This document shows, piece after piece, positions 54,272-64,000 of a DNA stretch of 64,000 bases. The position numbers were made by a program, and so were the translations under genes. Positions within the stretch are counted from its first letter, which is position 1; each line of letters opens with the position of its first letter. The stretch is from assembly GCF_000379605.1 (NCBI RefSeq), contig NZ_KB902680.1, positions 310,186-374,185 on the forward strand, in the 5' to 3' direction. This stretch comes from Rhizobium giardinii bv. giardinii H152. Lineage in GTDB: Bacteria; Pseudomonadota; Alphaproteobacteria; Rhizobiales; Rhizobiaceae. Under the pieces are notes generated by a model, which saw only the letters and a program-made list of their open reading frames with translations, was not told the origin of the DNA and did no database searches.

Positions 54272-54952
54272 TCAAAAGGATGTGACCGGGACGGGGTGAG
54301 GAAGTGCCGAAAGCTTCGATTGCGGCGCATCGGAAACGAGTTCCGCTTGGACGATATAGCGCAGCGGGCCTTGCTCGGTCGCATCGAAGGGCCAGCAGGT
54401 GGCGAGCGCCAGATTGCGCCCGGGCGCGTCTGCGTTGATGCCGCTCTCGTCCCAGCGGGCGATCCGGCTTGAGCCGGCGCGGAATGTCAGGTTCGTTCCG
54501 TCCTTGCGGGTGACCACCAGAAGATCGCCGGGCTTGACGTCCTTCAGCCAGCGGAAATGCGTGTCGCGATGGGCGGCAATGACGGAGGTGCCGAGTTCAC
54601 CCGGCGCCGGCGTGTTGGCCAGTCGCGCCGGGCCAAAGGCGAGCGCCTCGCCGCTGGCGCCCGACAGCACGATCGCAGTCTTGCCGATGCGTGGCGCGGT
54701 AATCTCCGCTTCGGTCGAAAAGTCGGCCCAGGGCCATGGTTTGACATTGGGCGCGCCATGCAGCTGCGCCTCGAAGCTTCGCTTCAGCAACACCTGCGAA
54801 ACCTCGGCCTTCGCCTTCATGTAGAAGCCTTTACCGACCAGCATCAGGCCGGCGATCGCCACCAGCGAAATGCCCGCGAGCACCAGCGTCTCCAGCATGT
54901 TGAGGCGCGCCAGAAAGCCATCGCGCCCGTCGAGCGTCTGTTTATTGGACAC
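54272..54952 (-). CDS. Class GN (Gram-negative) sortase
   Basis: 226 residues with one N-terminal membrane helix (about 21-41) and a sortase fold. Catalytic triad: His128 in SVIAAHRDTHF, Cys186 in LALATCWPFD, Arg198 in GPLRYIVQ. This fits the rare Gram-negative transpeptidases found mainly in marine proteobacteria. It overlaps the substrate gene by 11 nt, so the two are translationally coupled. It probably attaches the LPQTA-tagged partner to an unknown nucleophile in the envelope. Confidence 0.93.
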   Translation of the reverse strand: MSNKQTLDGRDGFLARLNMLETLVLAGISLVAIAGLMLVGKGFYMKAKAEVSQVLLKRSFEAQLHGAPNVKPWPWADFSTEAEITAPRIGKTAIVLSGASGEALAFGPARLANTPAPGELGTSVIAAHRDTHFRWLKDVKPGDLLVVTRKDGTNLTFRAGSSRIARWDESGINADAPGRNLALATCWPFDATEQGPLRYIVQAELVSDAPQSKLSALPHPVPVTSF

Positions 54953-57284
54953 GGCTGCGTGCCTCCAGGATCAGGCCGCGCATCTGCCAGCGCCATAGGC
55001 CGAAGGTTGATGTTGCCATTACCGCGACGGCGAGCAGCATCAGGCCGATCAGGATATACCGGTCGGCCAGCGTCGCGGTCTGGGGCAGGTTGACCTGATT
55101 GCCCGCTTGCGCGATCAGGCTGGCGGCTCGTGCCGTGGGCGCAGCGGCCATCCGGTCGGCGACCAGCATTGCCTGTTCCTCGGCCTGGTCGAGCGAGGCC
55201 TTGCGCTGGCCTTCCGGAAGCAGCTTCTCGCCGAACACCTTCTCGAAATCCCATCCCTCCGGCAGGTTGAGCGGCACGTCGGTGCTGGCAACGGGCTCGC
55301 CCGCCGGGCGCGACGGCGTCACGTCGACGGCAACCAGGCTGGTGACCCGCGAAACGAGGTGATGGGCAAGCGCCACGGTCTCGATCTGCTTGTCGAGCGC
55401 TGAGCCGTCGTTCACGGCATAGGCGTTTGCCTCGAGATCGTCGATCTTGCGCCGCGCCCAGAGCTTGGCAATGCCGTTGCCTCGCGACGCCTTGGCGACA
55501 TCCAGCTCGACACGCCAGGGCTGGTCGCCGGTCTTGCCGGTGATCTGCAGCTTGCCTGCCGGTGAGGTGCCATCAAGCTGAGCCGTCAGCACCACCGGCT
55601 CGCCGCGATAGAGGTCAGGCATCGGGTTGGGCGTGATATCCTGCGCATTCGCTCCGTCGAAGATCACCGCGATGTCGGTCATCGCCGGGTTTTCCAGCTT
55701 GTCGAAGAGCTCGCCCATGCGGGCGGCCACCTGGTCTTCCGAGCCGATCAGCGTAAACGTGCCCCGGCCGAGTTCGGCAGCCTTGGTCATGAAGTGGGTG
55801 TTGGGCGCCGAGCCGATCCCGACGGTGAAGACGCGGGCATCGCCGCGGTTCTTCGATATCTCGTCGAACAATTGCGCCTCGTTGCCGATCGCTCCATCTG
55901 TCAGAAACACCACCTGCCGCAACGCACCGGGCTCGATCGGCCCCTGGGTGCGAAGGGCTGCCTCCAGCGCCGGCAGCATCTCCGTGCCGCCATCGGCCGT
56001 CAAACTGCGGACAAAAGCGATCGCATCTTCGCGCTTGTCCGGCGTCGCCGGCACGAGGGAGGGGAAATGCACGCTCATCGTGTCGTCGAAGCGGATGACG
56101 TTGAACCGGTCTTCCGGTCGCAGCCTGGAGATGGCAAGCGCCAGGCTGTCGCGTGCCTGCTCGATCGATTTGCCGGCCATCGAGCCGGAATTGTCGATGA
56201 CGAAGACGACTTCGCGCTTTGGTGTCGTTTCCGTCGCGGCCGCATCGGCCGGAGGCGTCACGAAGCCAAGCAGGTAGGTCTTGCCGTCGACCGTCTCGCG
56301 GAAGAGACCTGCATGCGGCGCCTTGCCGGCGGCCGCGTTCCAGCTCAGTTCGAAATCCTTGTGGGCCGGCACGCTACCGCTTTTCAAGCTAATCACGCGG
56401 GCCATGTCATCGACCGTCCGGACGTCGGTTTCATGGAACGGCGAGGTGAGGGCGCCGATCGGGAAACCGGCATTGAGATTGACCGTCAGCGTCACCGGAT
56501 TGATCTTTACATTTTCCGCAGGATTGAGCACCGGCGCGGTGATCTTGTCGCGGTCCGGCACCGGATCGCTGACGGCGTAACCGGAACTGGGATCGAGATC
56601 GACCGTCTGGACGATCGGATCGGGATTGTAGCGGGGGGCCACGACCATGGGGAAGCGCAGCGAGAACGCGCCGCCCGACTGATGTACGCTGCCCTGATAT
56701 TCGATCTGTACGATGATGGTTTCGCCGGGACCGATATTGGCGACCTGGTTGGTGAAGATGTTGGGGCGCTGCTGTTCGAGAAGCGCCGTCTTCTTGCCGG
56801 CTGCCTTGGCTTCCTCATAGACCTTGCGCGCTTCCTCGCGGGCTTTGACCTGACCCTCGATGAAGCGGTCGCCGATCTGCATCTTCAACGTATCGACAGC
56901 GGCGTTTTCCGGCAGCGGGAAGACGTAGGTGCCCTCGACCCAACCCTTGCTCGGATTGCGGAACCGCTGCGTCACGCGGGTGCGCAGGATCGGGCCGTTG
57001 ACGTCGATCCGGACATCGGTTGCCAGCCGCGGTGCCTCGACGAAGGCGCCCGGTTCCTTGGATGGGAAGAGCAGGGCACCGGTGCCCACGTCGTTGGGGT
57101 GCACATAGCCTACGAAATGCTGCGGTCGGCCCTGTCCGGTTTCGGCCGAGGCCTCCGAGAAAAAGCCCATCACGAAAAACAGCACGATCGTCACAGCCAC
57201 AAGCGCCGCGACCAGCAGATATTCGACATAGGGCGTGTACTGGCGGCGCGGCGTCGCGGCGCCGATTTCCGTATCGACAAACAT
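54942..57284 (-). CDS. Sortase substrate with VIT and VWA domains
   Basis: 780 residues. An N-terminal membrane/signal segment (near 21-45) is followed by a VIT domain (about 70-200, TRVTQRFRNPSKGWVEGTYV), then a VWA domain (about 350-520) with an intact MIDAS: FVIDNSGSMAG (DxSxS). The C-terminus has a sorting signal: LPQTA at 733-737, a hydrophobic helix (YILIGLMLLAVAVMATSTFG) and a basic tail (WRWQMRGLILEARSRV). This is the 'marine proteobacterial sortase target protein' type. Probably displayed as an adhesion or scaffolding protein resembling inter-alpha-trypsin inhibitor heavy chain. Confidence 0.93.
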   Translation of the reverse strand: MFVDTEIGAATPRRQYTPYVEYLLVAALVAVTIVLFFVMGFFSEASAETGQGRPQHFVGYVHPNDVGTGALLFPSKEPGAFVEAPRLATDVRIDVNGPILRTRVTQRFRNPSKGWVEGTYVFPLPENAAVDTLKMQIGDRFIEGQVKAREEARKVYEEAKAAGKKTALLEQQRPNIFTNQVANIGPGETIIVQIEYQGSVHQSGGAFSLRFPMVVAPRYNPDPIVQTVDLDPSSGYAVSDPVPDRDKITAPVLNPAENVKINPVTLTVNLNAGFPIGALTSPFHETDVRTVDDMARVISLKSGSVPAHKDFELSWNAAAGKAPHAGLFRETVDGKTYLLGFVTPPADAAATETTPKREVVFVIDNSGSMAGKSIEQARDSLALAISRLRPEDRFNVIRFDDTMSVHFPSLVPATPDKREDAIAFVRSLTADGGTEMLPALEAALRTQGPIEPGALRQVVFLTDGAIGNEAQLFDEISKNRGDARVFTVGIGSAPNTHFMTKAAELGRGTFTLIGSEDQVAARMGELFDKLENPAMTDIAVIFDGANAQDITPNPMPDLYRGEPVVLTAQLDGTSPAGKLQITGKTGDQPWRVELDVAKASRGNGIAKLWARRKIDDLEANAYAVNDGSALDKQIETVALAHHLVSRVTSLVAVDVTPSRPAGEPVASTDVPLNLPEGWDFEKVFGEKLLPEGQRKASLDQAEEQAMLVADRMAAAPTARAASLIAQAGNQVNLPQTATLADRYILIGLMLLAVAVMATSTFGLWRWQMRGLILEARSRVQ

Positions 57285-58953
<1,669 letters not shown>

Positions 58954-58977
58954 GGCAAGGATGTTACTGACAACGAG

Positions 58978-59001
58978 CCCGCCGGAAACGGCGGGTTTTT
59001 T
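58978..59001 (+). terminator. Rho-independent terminator of aatA
   Basis: CCCGCCG (58978-58984), loop GAAA, CGGCGGG (58989-58995), then TTTTTT (58996-59001). Confidence 0.95.
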
Positions 59002-59164
59002 GTTGGCCGGATTGCCGGACCGACCCTGGTCAGCCACACTCCGGCTCGCCTTCCCACGTAGCAATATCTGGCCTAACCGCTGCAAATTCCCGTCCCGGAC
59101 ACGCCATGCGGGTTCCGCTCCTATCTGTTTGCCGTTAAAGCCTCGCCAGTAGAGGAGATGGGTC

Positions 59165-60346
59165 ATGAACATCGCGCCGCATCATCGCATCTATACCTGT
59201 TTCTTCCTGTTCGCCGTCTCGCTGGGTGCGCTGCTTGCGCGCATGCCGGATCTGCAGGTTGCCCTTGGCGTCAACAAGTCGGAACTCGGACTGACGCTGA
59301 TCGGCATGGCGATCGGCGCGCTGATCTCGCTGACGCTGTCCTCGCCGCTGATTGCCCATCTCGGCGCCCGGACCACCGCCTTCGTTACCGTTCTGGGCAC
59401 CGCCGGCGCCTTCGCCCTCGTGCCCTGGGTCGGAGCAGCCCCCTTGGTGTTCGCCATTCTGTTTTGCGCCGGTCTTCTGGCTGGCGCGCTCGAGATCAAC
59501 CTCAACGTCGAGATCGACCGCATCGAGGCGCAACTCGGTCGCGGTGTCATGAACCGCGCGCACGGATTCTGGAGCCTCGGATTCTTCGTTACCGCACTGA
59601 TCGCCTCGGTCGTTCGACAGGCCGAGATTTCGATGCAGCTTCATCTGGCGGTGACGCTCGCGGTTGTGCTGGTTATCGGCACCGTCGCGATCTCCGGCAT
59701 CCGCAATGCGCCGGCGCGTGCGCTTTCCTATCACGCCAAGGCGCCGCTTCTGGCGCTACCAACGCTTGGTCTGCTGCCGTTGTGCATGATCGGCATTGCC
59801 GCCTTCCTGGTAGAGGGCTCGGGTATCGACTGGTCGGCGATCTACATGCGCGATGTCTTTGCTGTCGAGCCCTTCCTCGGCGGCTTGGGCCTCACACTGT
59901 TCACATTCTTCATGGCGATGGCCCGCCTCTTCATCGATCCGATCGTCGATCGTTTTGGCGCACGGGCGGTCGCCACGGTCCTGCTGGTGCTGTCGGGCAT
60001 GGGCCTTGCTGCGGTCTGGCTTGCGCCGCATCCCTATGTCGCGCTGTTCGGGTTCGCGTTGATGGGGGCGGGGTGCAGCGCCGTCTATCCGCTGGCGGTC
60101 TCGGCGGCTGCGCAGCGTACCGATCGGCTCGCGCAGGTGAATCTCGCCGCCCTCGGGCAGGTAACCTTCATCGTCTTCTTCCTCGCCCCGCCGCTCCTCG
60201 GCTTCGTCGCCGAGCATTGGGGTATGCGGACCTCCTACCTGATCTGCCTGCCGCTCGTCGTCTATGCGCTGTTTTCGGTGAAGGCGTTGGCGCCGCGCCG
60301 CGGCAATGATGCTGCTGCCCTGGCGCCCTCGGCCGCACAGAGGTGA
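59165..60346 (+). CDS. MFS transporter
   Basis: 393 residues with about 12 hydrophobic helices. MFS loop motifs: LGVNKSELGLTLIGMAIGAL at the start and DRFGARAVATVLLVLSGMGL in the middle. It is a major facilitator of the small sugar/drug efflux branch, substrate unknown (YbjJ-like). GAGGAG lies nine bases upstream of the ATG. Monocistronic or with the GFA gene 89 nt downstream. Confidence 0.88.
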   Translation: MNIAPHHRIYTCFFLFAVSLGALLARMPDLQVALGVNKSELGLTLIGMAIGALISLTLSSPLIAHLGARTTAFVTVLGTAGAFALVPWVGAAPLVFAILFCAGLLAGALEINLNVEIDRIEAQLGRGVMNRAHGFWSLGFFVTALIASVVRQAEISMQLHLAVTLAVVLVIGTVAISGIRNAPARALSYHAKAPLLALPTLGLLPLCMIGIAAFLVEGSGIDWSAIYMRDVFAVEPFLGGLGLTLFTFFMAMARLFIDPIVDRFGARAVATVLLVLSGMGLAAVWLAPHPYVALFGFALMGAGCSAVYPLAVSAAAQRTDRLAQVNLAALGQVTFIVFFLAPPLLGFVAEHWGMRTSYLICLPLVVYALFSVKALAPRRGNDAAALAPSAAQR

Positions 60347-60435
60347 AAGACCCCATCACGCCACGGTCCCCCATTTTCATCGCCGCCGCCTTCCAATAAT
60401 CTCGCCTGCAGGCGCCGGGTGCAGGGGGAAGTTTC

Positions 60436-60843
60436 ATGCTGAAAACCTATCGTGGAAGCTGCCATTGCGCCGCTGTTCGCTTCGAGGCGGATTTCGATCT
60501 CGGGCTTGGCACGGGCAAATGCAACTGCTCGGTCTGCTGGAAAATTCGTCTTTGGACCGTCAAGGTCCCGCCCGAGGCATTCCGGCTGATGGCCGGCGAG
60601 GCGGACCTCGTCGACTATCGGTTCAATTCCGGCGTCGCGCATCACCTCTTCTGCCGTTACTGCGGCACCCGGCCATTCGAGTGGGTAGACGTTCCCAACA
60701 TGACGGGCGCCAAATACTACAACATCAACATCGCCTGTCTCGATGGGCTCGACATCGATGAACTGATGGCTGCGCCGATCGCCTATTATGATGGCCGCAA
60801 TGACGACTGGCACGCAGTGCCGGCGGAGGTCCGGCACCTTTAG
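60436..60843 (+). CDS. GFA family (glutathione-dependent formaldehyde-activating-like) zinc protein
   Basis: 135 residues. Three Cys motifs of the GFA fold: GSCHC (near 9-13), GKCNCSVC (near 31-38) and CRYCGTRPF (near 74-82). These bind the structural and catalytic zinc. Family members include S-(hydroxymethyl)glutathione synthase, but most homologues have no proven activity. It begins 89 nt after the MFS gene. Confidence 0.88.
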   Translation: MLKTYRGSCHCAAVRFEADFDLGLGTGKCNCSVCWKIRLWTVKVPPEAFRLMAGEADLVDYRFNSGVAHHLFCRYCGTRPFEWVDVPNMTGAKYYNINIACLDGLDIDELMAAPIAYYDGRNDDWHAVPAEVRHL

Positions 60844-60943
60844 CGGCACGTTCCCCGCATAGGCCGTCGTGCCCTCGACAAGGGCGTCCCATCCCTTGCG
60901 GCGTTCCATGCAGGTCGAGATGGCGGCGGTGTGCGTGGATACC

Positions 60944-61849
60944 TCAGTTCTTGAAGACGATGCAGGCGCCGCCGCCCTTGCGGATCTCGCCGCAGACCGC
61001 CTCGGCCTCGCGCCTCGTCTCGCGGCCGATGCGGGCGGTGTAGCGCAGCCTGTTGCCGAAGGCGCGGTTGCGCTCCCGCTGGATCAGCGGTTTTTCCGCA
61101 TTGAGCGGCGAGGGCATGCGCTTGATGGTGGCGAGGAACAGCCGCTGCGCAACGGATTTCTGGAAATGCGCCGAGAGTTGCGCGCCCCAGGGCGCCCAGT
61201 TGCCCTCTTCCTCGAACACCACGTCCTTCAGGCGTCGCTTGTCGGCAAGGGCGGTACAGGCATCGTAGAACGGCTTGTCCTGGTCGAGCCGCAGATCGAG
61301 CGTCTCCGGCGGATTGTCCTTCCATTCCTCCACCGGATGGGCGGTGATGGCAAGCACATAGGCGCGTGTCTCTTGAGGTAGGTTGCCGGTGCGCAGAAAT
61401 GCCTCCACCCCGCCTTCACCGGCATTGTAGGCGGCGGCCGCAAGGCCGAGATTGCCAAAGCGGTCACGCAGGTCATCGAGATATTCAGCCGATTTCCCCA
61501 AAGCTTCCAGCGCATCGAAGCTGTTGGAAAGGCCGCGCAGCTTCGCCGTCGAGGGGATGAACTGCGCGATCCCCTCGGCCCCCTTGGGGCTGACGGCGTT
61601 CGGCCGGAACAGGCTTTCCTTCCAGATCAGTCGTGCGAAGAAATCGGGCGGCAGCGCGTTGGTCTTGGCGAAATGGCCAAGGGCGGTGCAGATGTCGCGG
61701 CTGTAGCTGTGGGCGCGAACGCAGAGCGTCGTCTGCGTCGTGCTGGCGGAATAGATGCAGGGCGGCGCACGCCATTCCGATTGGGCGTGGACAGTGATGG
61801 GGCTTAGGAACGTGATGGCTATCAAGGCTAAAATTATGCGCCGGATCAA
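60944..61849 (-). CDS. Lytic transglycosylase (SLT domain)
   Basis: About 301 residues from a TTG start, followed by a signal peptide (RRIILALIAITFLSPITVHA). The SLT domain carries the catalytic Glu in IWKESLFRPNAVSPKGAEGI and the AQFIPSTA and AAYNAGEGGVEAF motifs near residues 75-150. It cleaves the glycan strand of peptidoglycan in the periplasm. The start is uncertain because no ATG fits the signal peptide. A RIME-like palindrome sits 56 nt upstream. Confidence 0.87.
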   Translation of the reverse strand: MIRRIILALIAITFLSPITVHAQSEWRAPPCIYSASTTQTTLCVRAHSYSRDICTALGHFAKTNALPPDFFARLIWKESLFRPNAVSPKGAEGIAQFIPSTAKLRGLSNSFDALEALGKSAEYLDDLRDRFGNLGLAAAAYNAGEGGVEAFLRTGNLPQETRAYVLAITAHPVEEWKDNPPETLDLRLDQDKPFYDACTALADKRRLKDVVFEEEGNWAPWGAQLSAHFQKSVAQRLFLATIKRMPSPLNAEKPLIQRERNRAFGNRLRYTARIGRETRREAEAVCGEIRKGGGACIVFKN

Positions 61850-61904
61850 AGCATTACAGCGGCCTTTGCGCTTCTGAACACCGTATAAGACAGCATCGAA
61901 AATA

Positions 61905-62021
61905 CCCCCCTCTGTCACTTCGTGACATCTCCCCCTCAAGGGGGGAGATTGGGAGCAAGAGGTCCGCCCCAAGCCAATCTCCCCCCTTGAGGGGGAGATG
62001 CCCGGCAGGGCAGAGGGGGGT
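61905..62021. repeat. Large palindromic rhizobial intergenic repeat
   Basis: About 117 bp, almost one long inverted repeat: CCCCCCTCTG (61905-61914) at the left and CAGAGGGGGG (62011-62020) at the right, and ATCTCCCCC/GGGGGAGAT blocks inside on both halves (61927-61949 and 61977-61999). This kind of element is widespread in Rhizobiales genomes. It lies between the lytic transglycosylase and the GNAT gene. Confidence 0.85.
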
Positions 62022-62191
62022 GAGACAGCCACCATCGAGTACGCTAGCGCCTGAAAGACGCGCGGCGCTGTTATAGGTGCCGCGAACCACGCCCGATGAT
62101 GCCATAGTCTTTCACGTCTCATCCGCTCAGCCATCCGCCAAACATCTCGACGGTCCTTGATAGCACCGATGCGGCGGAATCGGGAGACCGA

Positions 62192-62695
62192 CTATCGGTG
62201 CTCCGGCAGGATGAGTTGCATGAAGGTCAGATCCAGCCAGCGCCCGAACTTAGTGCCGACCTCCTTCATCTGCCCGGTGATCTCGAAGCCGAGTTTCTCG
62301 TGCAGCCGGATCGAGGCTTCGTTGTTCGCCTCGATGCCAGCGACCATCACATGTTTGCCGAGGGCCGCCGCTCGCTCGATCAGGGCCAGCATCAGCATCC
62401 TGCCGATGCCGCCGCCGCGCTGGTTCTTCTCGACGTAGACCGAATGCTCGACGGTATGGCGATAGCCGTCGAAAGCCCGCCAGTCGCCGAAGGAGGCATA
62501 GCCGGCGATCGTGCCGTCATCGGCGACCGCCACCAGCACCGGATAGCTGAGGCGCCGGCGCTCGGCGAGCCACGTCGCACGATTTTCGAGGTCCACCTGC
62601 GTGTCGTTCCAGATCGCCGTCGTGTTGACGACGGCGTCGTTGTAGATGTCGCGAATTGCGGGCAGGTCGGCCTCTTCGGCGTCGCGCAGGTGCAT
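62192..62695 (-). CDS. GNAT family N-acetyltransferase (phosphinothricin acetyltransferase-like)
   Basis: 167 residues. Starts HLRDAEEADLPAIRDIYNDA; motif A is EKNQRGGGIGRMLMLALIER and motif B EANNEASIRLHEKLGF. This matches the Pat/YwnH branch, which acetylates phosphinothricin or methionine sulfoximine. GGAGAG lies five bases upstream of the chosen ATG. Substrate not proven. Confidence 0.87.
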   Translation of the reverse strand: MHLRDAEEADLPAIRDIYNDAVVNTTAIWNDTQVDLENRATWLAERRRLSYPVLVAVADDGTIAGYASFGDWRAFDGYRHTVEHSVYVEKNQRGGGIGRMLMLALIERAAALGKHVMVAGIEANNEASIRLHEKLGFEITGQMKEVGTKFGRWLDLTFMQLILPEHR

Positions 62696-62830
62696 CAAAT
62701 CTCTCCGGCAGTTTGCCGATGCTCTAGGCTGGGACGCGGATGTTGTACAGCCCGATAAATCATGCCGAATTGCGGGGCGCTCAGGCATGGCGCGCAAATT
62801 CCGCCTCAGGGGCTTCAGGTTCCCGCTCAT

Positions 62831-62858
62831 AAAAATCCCGCCCAATGAAGGGCGGGAT
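62831..62858 (-). terminator. Rho-independent terminator of the OYE gene
   Basis: ATCCCGCCC and GGGCGGGAT (9 bp) with a 6-nt loop and a U run on the minus strand, 18 nt past the stop of the OYE gene. Confidence 0.92.
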
Positions 62859-62875
62859 CCAGATTTTTAGAATTG

Positions 62876-64000
62876 TTAGGCGACCTGCTTTTCCAGCACC
62901 GGATAGTCGGTATAACCCTTGGCGCCGCCACCGTAGAAGGTCGCCTGGTCCGGCGTGTTGAGTGGTGCGTTGTCCTTGAGGCGCTGCACGAGGTCCGGAT
63001 TGGCGATGAACGGCTTGCCGAAGGCGACGAGGTCGGTCTTGCCCTGTTCCACGGCCTCGATGGCAAGTTCGCGGTCGTAACCGTTGTTGGTCATCCATGC
63101 GGCCTTGCCGCCGGCCTGTTCATAGGCCTCGCGAAGCGCCTTGTAGTCGAACGGCTTTTCGCCCTGCTGGAAGTCGCGCGGGCCGCCGGTCGCACCCTCG
63201 ACGACGTGTATATAGGCGAGCTTGTACTTGGCCAGCCCTTCGACGACGTGGGTGAATAGGGCCTGCGCGTCGGGATCGGAGGAGTCATTGGCAGGCGTCA
63301 CTGGCGAAATGCGTATGCCGGTGCGGCCTTCGCCGATTTCCCTGGTGATCGCATCGACGACCTCCAACAGGAAGCGGGCACGGTTTTCGATCGGCCCGCC
63401 ATATTCGTCGGTGCGGACGTTCGAGCCGGAGCGCAGGAACTGATCGATCAGGTAGCCGTTGGCGGAATGGATCTCGACGCCGTCGAATCCGGCGTCGATC
63501 GCTGCCCGCGCGGCCTTGCGGTAATCCTCGAGGATGCCCGGAATTTCGGAGAGTTCGAGCGCGCGGGGCTCGGAGGTCTCGGCGAAGGTGCCAGTGCCGT
63601 CTTCATTGACCAGATAGGTCTTCGACTTTGCCTGGATGGCCGAAGCCGACACCGGCTTGCCGCCGTTCGGCTGCAGCGAGGTGTGCGAAATCCGGCCGAC
63701 ATGCCACATCTGCACCACGATCTTGCCACCGGCCTTGTGCACGGCTGTGGTCACTTGCTTCCAGCCATTCAGCGCTTCCTTTGTGTAGAGGCCGGGAACA
63801 TCGGCATAGCCCTGGCCCTGGTGGGTGATCGCGGTCGCCTCGGTGATCAGGAGGCCGGCGGTGGCGCGCTGCTCGTAATAGGTCACGTTCAGCGCGTTGG
63901 GCACGGCGCCCGGCGAGCGGTTGCGGGTCAGTGGCGCCATGACGACGCGGTTGGCAAGCTCGATATCGCCGATCTTGATGGGGTCAAAGAGGGAAGCCAT
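62876..64000 (-). CDS. Old Yellow Enzyme family alkene reductase
   Basis: 374 residues starting at the last base of the window. FMN-binding TIM barrel: SLFDPIKIGDIELANRVVMA, PLTRNRSPGAVPNALNVTYY, GVEIHSANGYLIDQFLRSGS and RIGHISHTSLQP-type (VGRISHTSLQPNG). Typical of NemA/XenA-like enzymes that reduce N-ethylmaleimide, enones and nitro compounds with NADPH. It appears complete: the first codon is ATG and homologues begin likewise. Confidence 0.93.
   Translation of the reverse strand: MASLFDPIKIGDIELANRVVMAPLTRNRSPGAVPNALNVTYYEQRATAGLLITEATAITHQGQGYADVPGLYTKEALNGWKQVTTAVHKAGGKIVVQMWHVGRISHTSLQPNGGKPVSASAIQAKSKTYLVNEDGTGTFAETSEPRALELSEIPGILEDYRKAARAAIDAGFDGVEIHSANGYLIDQFLRSGSNVRTDEYGGPIENRARFLLEVVDAITREIGEGRTGIRISPVTPANDSSDPDAQALFTHVVEGLAKYKLAYIHVVEGATGGPRDFQQGEKPFDYKALREAYEQAGGKAAWMTNNGYDRELAIEAVEQGKTDLVAFGKPFIANPDLVQRLKDNAPLNTPDQATFYGGGAKGYTDYPVLEKQVA

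Overview
This window looks like a chromosomal segment of an alphaproteobacterium of the Rhizobiales, most likely family Rhizobiaceae (Rhizobium/Agrobacterium/Ensifer/Shinella-like). The evidence is high GC content, strong GC3 bias, two palindromic intergenic repeats of the rhizobial RIME type, a BA14K-family protein, a ClpS2-type adaptor, a 310-residue Prs, long C-terminally extended Pth, and the marker genes prs, rplY, pth and ychF on one strand in the rhizobial order. No tRNA, rRNA, CRISPR array, prophage or plasmid replication gene was found. The genus is inference.

Layout. 0.2-7.5 kb: a redoxin-like protein, a 1092-residue cyclase/AAA/TPR signalling protein, an ECF sigma/anti-sigma pair, a TPR protein and a metallophosphoesterase. 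7.6-9.9 kb: a Nudix hydrolase, a glutathionyl-hydroquinone reductase and a GNAT. 9.9-16.8 kb: a tight four-gene MoxR/DUF58/DUF4159/VWA envelope operon, divergent from DUF1285-NudL-CCA transferase (16.9-19.5 kb). 19.5-23.5 kb: small exported or housekeeping proteins, apt, two MaoC-fold proteins and an exported DUF2125-like protein. 23.6-37.2 kb: the ychF, pth, rplY, prs housekeeping series, broken by two accessory blocks: a GGDEF/EAL protein with an orphan periplasmic binding protein, and a block with BenE, a GAF-Fis regulator, aldehyde dehydrogenase, DUF779, and an ArsR/SRPBCC pair. 37.4-42.5 kb: a lipoprotein, an M24 peptidase, PgeF, a MidA-like methyltransferase and Lgt. 42.6-45.6 kb: UbiK-like protein, YbjN, ProC, CsaA and a tyrosine phosphatase. 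45.6-49.4 kb: a MarR/OmpR-type regulator/histidine kinase operon divergent from ilvE.

49.4-50.2 kb holds the most striking object. A 795-bp transposase-less element has 25-bp terminal inverted repeats, is flanked by an 8-12 bp direct repeat, carries a single GNAT acetyltransferase gene, and has inserted into the loop of the rho-independent terminator of ilvE. Removing the element and one repeat copy restores a perfect terminator.

50.4-53 kb: a small membrane protein behind a possible EcfG-type stress promoter, a metallo-hydrolase, a BA14K protein, CspA, an AT-rich stretch and a frameshifted remnant of an EamA-family transporter. 53-57.3 kb: a Gram-negative sortase system (class GN sortase, a VIT/VWA substrate with an LPQTA sorting signal) with a PQQ-type sugar dehydrogenase downstream. 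57.7-64 kb: aspartate aminotransferase, an MFS transporter, a GFA-fold protein, a lytic transglycosylase, a GNAT and an Old Yellow Enzyme reductase that begins at the window edge.

Assignments come from reading translated motifs and gene context. No database search was run.
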